Notes under the pieces: generated by a model
Told to the model about the DNA's origin: nothing
What the model saw: only the letters and a program-made list of their open reading frames with translations
Databases searched by the model: none
Program-made: the position numbers and the translations under genes
Part shown: positions 5,923-8,538 of the stretch, piece after piece
How positions within the stretch are numbered: the first letter of the stretch is position 1
Layout of the letters: every line of letters begins with the position of its first letter
Assembly (NCBI GenBank): GCA_963977185.1
Contig: CAXBNV010000047.1
Location: forward strand, 1 to 8,538
Length of the DNA: 8,538 bases
Source: CAXBNV01 sp963977185
Lineage (GTDB): Bacteria; Pseudomonadota; Gammaproteobacteria; JAGOUU01
Direction of reading: 5' to 3'

Positions 5923-5929
5923 CTTCCTT
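5923..5929 (-). promoter_or_regulatory. Strong ribosome binding site of the 93-residue gene
   Basis: AAGGAAG on the minus strand lies 4 bases before the ATG at 5918. Most genes in this window lack such a site, so this small gene may be translated comparatively well. Confidence 0.7.
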
Positions 5930-5937
5930 ATAATTAA

Positions 5938-5966
5938 TATATAATCCAAACTGCCCAATACTACAA
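5938..5966 (-). promoter_or_regulatory. Candidate promoter of the 93-residue gene
   Basis: On the minus strand, TTGTAG (5961-5966) and TATATA (5938-5943) are 17 bases apart. Both match consensus poorly to moderately (3 of 6 and 4 of 6). The leader to the ATG would be short. One copy of the ACCAGT/GATAAC motif lies directly upstream. Confidence 0.3.
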
Positions 5967-5968
5967 TT

Positions 5969-6027
5969 ACCAGTTTTGATAACGACTGTAAGGCTCTATT
6001 TTACCCTAATAACCAGTAAAAGATAAC
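5969..6027. repeat. Repeated ACCAGT-spacer-GATAAC motif
   Basis: ACCAGTTTTGATAAC at 5969-5983 and ACCAGTAAAAGATAAC at 6012-6027 share both end blocks, with a 3- or 4-base spacer. A 6-bp inverted repeat TTTTAC/GTAAAA (5999-6004, 6016-6021) overlaps the second copy. They lie between two divergent genes and may be binding sites for the regulator or another factor. Confidence 0.4.
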
Positions 6028-6085
6028 ATCTCTATCTCTTACTTAAGTTATTTTATCATTTTAGATAATTAAATCAATCTGAAAT

Positions 6086-6106
6086 AACATTTAACAAAGA
6101 AATGTT
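6086..6106. promoter_or_regulatory. Candidate operator: perfect 7-bp inverted repeat over the regulator's -35
   Basis: AACATTT at 6086-6092 and AAATGTT at 6100-6106 are exact reverse complements around a 7-base centre. This is the size expected for a helix-turn-helix dimer. The repeat covers the best -35 candidate of the regulator gene, as would be expected for autorepression. A further inverted pair, GTTATTT (6047-6053) and AAATAAC (6082-6088), touches its left arm. Confidence 0.45.
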
Positions 6107-6118
6107 TTATGTTAATAT
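6091..6118 (+). promoter_or_regulatory. Candidate promoter of the S24-type regulator
   Basis: TTAACA at 6091-6096 (5 of 6 consensus -35 bases) and TAATAT at 6113-6118 (4 of 6 consensus -10 bases) are separated by 16 bases. Transcription would start near 6125, about 13 bases before the ATG, leaving little room for a ribosome binding site; none is visible. Confidence 0.35.
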
Positions 6119-6137
6119 TTAAATACATTGTTATTTA

Positions 6138-6815
6138 ATGAGTATCATCAAAATGCACCAACATACATTGGTTAACAAAAACACAAAAGAATTTAACTTT
6201 ATTGATAATATAAATTTCTTAATTGAGAAAAATAAGATCAATATTAATCAATTATCCAAAACTATTGATACGTCTTTTATGACTTTAAAAAGAATCCTTA
6301 TTGGTGAAATAAGTGATCCTAAAATGTCATTACTTGCAGATATTGCAAATTATTTCAACGTTAGTCTTGATGCCCTACTATACTCAAATCTAAAAAATAG
6401 TGCTCATGCAAATTCTCAAAATATTAATACTTCAATTATAAATGTCCCTATTTTTACTTTTGAAGATTTAATTAATTATAAAGATATTAATTTAGAAAAA
6501 TGGCATAAATGGCAAGCTATATTGCCTGATGAAGATCACAATAAAGATACAACTTTTGCACTTGAAGCAACCCCTTCATTATCTCCAAAATTTAGACATG
6601 GAACATTGATTGTTATTGATCAAAAAACAGCTCCTAGAGATGGTGACGTTGTTTTGGTTAAGTTCTTAGAAACTAATCAATACTCATTAAGACATTTGAT
6701 TATAGACCCACCAAAATGGCAATTACAGCCTATTATTACTGGCTCTGAAACCATATTTTTTTCAAACAACAAACATAAGCTTGTTGGTACAATGATTTCT
6801 GCTTTAGTAAAATAA
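6138..6815 (+). CDS. XRE-type helix-turn-helix regulator with S24/LexA-like C-terminal domain
   Basis: This is a probable DNA-binding repressor of the CI/LexA-like type, 225 residues. Residues 24-83 form an XRE helix-turn-helix domain: a first helix at 24-33, ININQLSKTIDTSFMTLKRIL as the two helices of the motif, then the family ending ADIANYFNVSLDALL. A linker at 84-100 leads to an S24-fold domain at about 101-225. The usual GDSMxP nucleophile motif appears as TPSLSP with Ser147 in the serine position, followed by HGTLIVID and DGDVVLVK. The strand that normally carries the catalytic lysine (xTFKxL) reads YSLRHL, so Arg185 replaces it, and self-cleavage of the LexA/CI kind is doubtful. The terminal strand is LVGTMISALVK. 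It is divergent from the 93-residue gene, and a palindrome over its own -35 suggests autoregulation. A second in-frame ATG at 6153 is possible; neither start has a Shine-Dalgarno sequence. A prophage origin is possible, but no other phage gene is visible. Confidence 0.85.
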   Translation: MSIIKMHQHTLVNKNTKEFNFIDNINFLIEKNKININQLSKTIDTSFMTLKRILIGEISDPKMSLLADIANYFNVSLDALLYSNLKNSAHANSQNINTSIINVPIFTFEDLINYKDINLEKWHKWQAILPDEDHNKDTTFALEATPSLSPKFRHGTLIVIDQKTAPRDGDVVLVKFLETNQYSLRHLIIDPPKWQLQPIITGSETIFFSNNKHKLVGTMISALVK

Positions 6816-6818
6816 AGC

Positions 6819-7325
6819 CTATGAGACTTTGTTAATATTTAATGCGTATATATTTGCAGAGCTAGTTTTAGGCTTAAAAGCTTCTTTAGCAGCTAATAAC
6901 CCTATCTCAAAAGCTGCTACAGGATGAAATTGATTAATTAACTCTCTATTTTTGCATAAATCTACAGATCTAATCTTAATAGCCTGATTATTTAAATCTA
7001 CAAACTTAATAGAATTATCTCTATTAAACTGATATATCCTAATACCAGAAATATTATCATCAAATTTAAGATTATTATTATAAATATATTTTTCTGACTT
7101 CCCTGCTATTAATCCAATAAAACAAGCTTGCTCAGGTAATAATAAGTTTATAATATTACCAATCGTTAAAATTTTAGATAGATGAACCCTTTTAGATATA
7201 GCTCGGCCAAAAATACTAGAAATATAAAAATACTCCGTATTTGCATCATAATTATCTAAAATATATTTATACTTTCTTTTCGTTAAAAAAGAAAACTTCT
7301 TAAGAAGTCTTTGGAGATAATACAT
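6819..7325 (-). CDS. Unknown protein, last gene of the transporter-methyltransferase operon
   Basis: I do not recognise this 168-residue protein (numbered from the ATG at 7325). An in-frame TTG at 7334 would add three residues; I chose the ATG because neither has a Shine-Dalgarno sequence and ATG is the better codon. The N-terminus is basic (LLKKFSFLTKRKYKY). No signal peptide is clear, and two mildly hydrophobic segments (TIGNIINLLLPEQACFIGLIAG at about 54-75 and HPVAAFEIGLLAAKEAF near 135-151) look more like buried helices than membrane spans. These two segments resemble each other (ACFIGLIAGKS against AAFEIGLLAAKE), hinting at a repeated helix. The gene begins inside the methyltransferase gene, overlapping it by 26 bases, so translational coupling and a shared role are likely. 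Its stop is 3 bases from that of the convergent regulator. It is probably real given its length and operon position. Confidence 0.7.
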   Translation of the reverse strand: MYYLQRLLKKFSFLTKRKYKYILDNYDANTEYFYISSIFGRAISKRVHLSKILTIGNIINLLLPEQACFIGLIAGKSEKYIYNNNLKFDDNISGIRIYQFNRDNSIKFVDLNNQAIKIRSVDLCKNRELINQFHPVAAFEIGLLAAKEAFKPKTSSANIYALNINKVS

Positions 7326-7998
7326 ATATATCAAATGGTGCTAATTTTCTCTCTGTTACCCAATCTATATCATCAGAATCATTGGCTTTAGGGCTATAAA
7401 TATCTTCAACTGTAAATCCAGATGATTGAAAAAAATCAAGATAGTCTTTTTTAGTCCAATAATAATCATGAATAAAAGTATCAAATTGCTTCAAATATAA
7501 AGATACAACATCAGCAGAATTAATATTATTATTATCCTTAACAGGCTTTAATGAATACCAATTATTTTTATATAAATTTTCTGATGGTGAAATAACACAT
7601 ATTTTTGTATTTTTCTTACAATGCTTATGTAACCCTGACAGTAATTCAATAATTTTGTCTTTATTATTTAATTCAATTAATACAAAAGATAATAATATTA
7701 AATCAAAATTAGTTTCTTGATGTTTTTTATTAAATTCTTCTATTAAATAATACTCACCTACTGGATCACTATCTTTTGCTGACTTAAGTAAACTCTCAGA
7801 AATATCTGTACCTATTACATCAAAACCAATAGATTTTAAAAATCTTGTCGATCTACCAAAACCACAACCATAATCTAAAACATTATTACCTGTAACGTGA
7901 TTTGATAAAATTTTAGGTAATTCTCTAAAAGCCAATTTACCTGTACCTAAAGGCATATCAATAATTGAATCTTTATAATTTAATTCATTATTTGCCAT
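7300..7998 (-). CDS. Class I SAM-dependent methyltransferase, substrate unknown
   Basis: The 232-residue product carries the class I methyltransferase core (Methyltransf_11/25 type). Motif I is VLDYGCGFGRS at 40-50, binding S-adenosylmethionine. The ribose-binding acidic residue is Asp65 in VIGTDIS. The motif IV region is NFDLILLSFVLIEL at 97-110, and KICVISPSE at 132-140 is the following strand. The C-terminal part has YWTKKDYLDFFQSSGFTVEDIY at 180-201, the usual helix before the last strands, and ends in APFDIYVLSP. None of these identifies the acceptor, and it lacks the NPPY/DPPY signature of amino-group nucleic-acid methylases. The ATG at 7998 is preceded by AAGAGG (8005-8010) at a 6-base spacing. 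The gene overlaps the upstream transporter gene by 11 bases and the downstream orphan by 26, so the three form one operon. A small-molecule or modified-base substrate handled with the transporter is plausible but unproven. Confidence 0.88.
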   Translation of the reverse strand: MANNELNYKDSIIDMPLGTGKLAFRELPKILSNHVTGNNVLDYGCGFGRSTRFLKSIGFDVIGTDISESLLKSAKDSDPVGEYYLIEEFNKKHQETNFDLILLSFVLIELNNKDKIIELLSGLHKHCKKNTKICVISPSENLYKNNWYSLKPVKDNNNINSADVVSLYLKQFDTFIHDYYWTKKDYLDFFQSSGFTVEDIYSPKANDSDDIDWVTERKLAPFDIYVLSPKTS

Positions 7999-8538
7999 CT
8001 AAAGCCTCTTGTAACCAAAATACTGAAGAGCACTTTTTTATATTTTTTGCATTTATATTATTAATTATGTAATAACAAAGATATGGCAGTAATAGAATCA
8101 AGCAACACTCAAAGAATAATTTTGACATTATTATGGAGATAAATTTCTGTATTACTAACAATGTTGTTTGAGAACTCTTTAACATCACTGGAATCATAAA
8201 AGAAGTATCTAAAATTATCGCTATAGACGTAGAAATAAACACGCAATAATAAAGATTAATTACATTGTAAAATTTATTACACAAGTAAAACAAAATTGTC
8301 GCATTCAACATTTCACAGACGTAATAACTTACAGTCGAAATAAAAGATATATAAATAATCTTATTCATTACTAAACTGTATGCTTCATGATCATTCCAAA
8401 ACTCAGGGTTAGGCAATTGTAAAGAAAAATAGATTATCCCTGTAATGAAAAAATCACATAATGTAGTAATATTAATAATATTCCGCGCTGCTTTATAACC
8501 ATACAAAATTGTAATTAGAGCCACTATCCAATATGCAA
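7988..8538 (-). CDS. VUT/YhhQ-type membrane transporter (queuosine precursor transporter family), 5' end outside window
   Basis: The reading frame is open to the window edge, so the N-terminus is missing. A GTG at 8524 is probably internal, because the residues around it (AYWIVALITILYGYKAARN) align with the middle of the first YhhQ block, TDxxxEVYGYxxAR. Other matches to the family are SLQLPNPEFWNDHEAY (YhhQ has QLPxxxFWxxxxAY), YYVCEMLNATIL (GEFVNSVVL-like), STSIAIILDTSFM (the STxxGxxxDTxxF block) and a last SKLFFECCLILLLPYLCYYI (KxxyExxxtPxxY). YhhQ imports queuosine precursors (preQ0/preQ1) across the inner membrane; other family members may carry other vitamins or bases. At least four hydrophobic spans are visible. 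The acidic pair of the first block (D and E before YGY) appears as Ala and Ile, and the conserved Gly-Gln before DT is also changed, so substrate or activity may differ. It overlaps the methyltransferase gene by 11 bases. Confidence 0.75.
   Translation of the reverse strand, partial: AYWIVALITILYGYKAARNIINITTLCDFFITGIIYFSLQLPNPEFWNDHEAYSLVMNKIIYISFISTVSYYVCEMLNATILFYLCNKFYNVINLYYCVFISTSIAIILDTSFMIPVMLKSSQTTLLVIQKFISIIMSKLFFECCLILLLPYLCYYIINNINAKNIKKCSSVFWLQEALDGK
8005..8010 (-). promoter_or_regulatory. Ribosome binding site of the methyltransferase gene
   Basis: AAGAGG on the minus strand lies 6 bases before the ATG at 7998 and inside the end of the transporter gene. It supports this start and direct initiation within the operon. 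Confidence 0.6.

Noticed and set aside
7326..7334. Upstream TTG start for the 168-residue gene
   Set aside because: It is in frame but lacks a Shine-Dalgarno sequence, and an ATG follows three codons later, so the ATG was preferred.
8522..8524. GTG as the true start of the transporter gene
   Set aside because: The frame stays open to the window edge, and the residues on both sides of the GTG align with an internal block of the VUT/YhhQ family, so the gene is truncated by the window.
1..8538. CRISPR array, insertion sequence or toxin-antitoxin pair
   Set aside because: No regularly spaced repeats, terminal inverted repeats with a transposase, or recognisable toxin fold were seen. The divergent regulator pair lacks a toxin-like member.

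Overview
The window is a very AT-rich piece of bacterial chromosome. Its housekeeping proteins (orotate phosphoribosyltransferase, glutamyl-tRNA synthetase, BtuE-like glutathione peroxidase) read like gammaproteobacterial ones. A protein with a eukaryote-type U-box and a strongly basic, nuclear-signal-like tail sits among them. Very low GC, weak Shine-Dalgarno sequences and a host-directed U-box protein together suggest an intracellular or host-associated gammaproteobacterium, possibly Legionellales-like. The placement is inferred from protein character only; no marker that would fix the genus is present.

Left part (1-2647): an AT-rich leader with candidate promoters precedes a membrane-anchored BEM46-type alpha/beta hydrolase and pyrE, 19 bases apart and probably co-transcribed. 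pyrE converges on, and overlaps by 4 bases, a minus-strand glutathione peroxidase with an export signal. Across a 45-base divergent gap lies a two-helix membrane protein made of two copies of one 39-residue unit.

Middle part (2648-5627): a 142-base spacer carries an 11-bp inverted repeat and a tandem motif resembling the PmrA box of Legionella effector genes. It leads into the U-box protein, which is followed by gltX and, 13 bases on, a complete tRNA-Arg(CCT). Next come a short spacer with a tandem repeat and a small two-helix membrane protein.

Right part (5628-8538): a 93-residue orphan and a helix-turn-helix/S24-fold regulator diverge from a 219-base region rich in repeats. One perfect inverted repeat covers the regulator's best -35 candidate. 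The regulator keeps the S24 serine, but arginine stands where the catalytic lysine should be. Finally a tightly overlapping minus-strand operon reads, in transcription order: a VUT/YhhQ-type (queuosine precursor transporter family) membrane protein cut by the window edge, a class I SAM methyltransferase, and a 168-residue protein I do not recognise.

No CRISPR array, insertion sequence, transposase or phage structural gene was seen. The most notable items are the U-box effector candidate with its possible regulatory box, the transporter/methyltransferase/orphan operon, and the divergent S24-like regulator locus.
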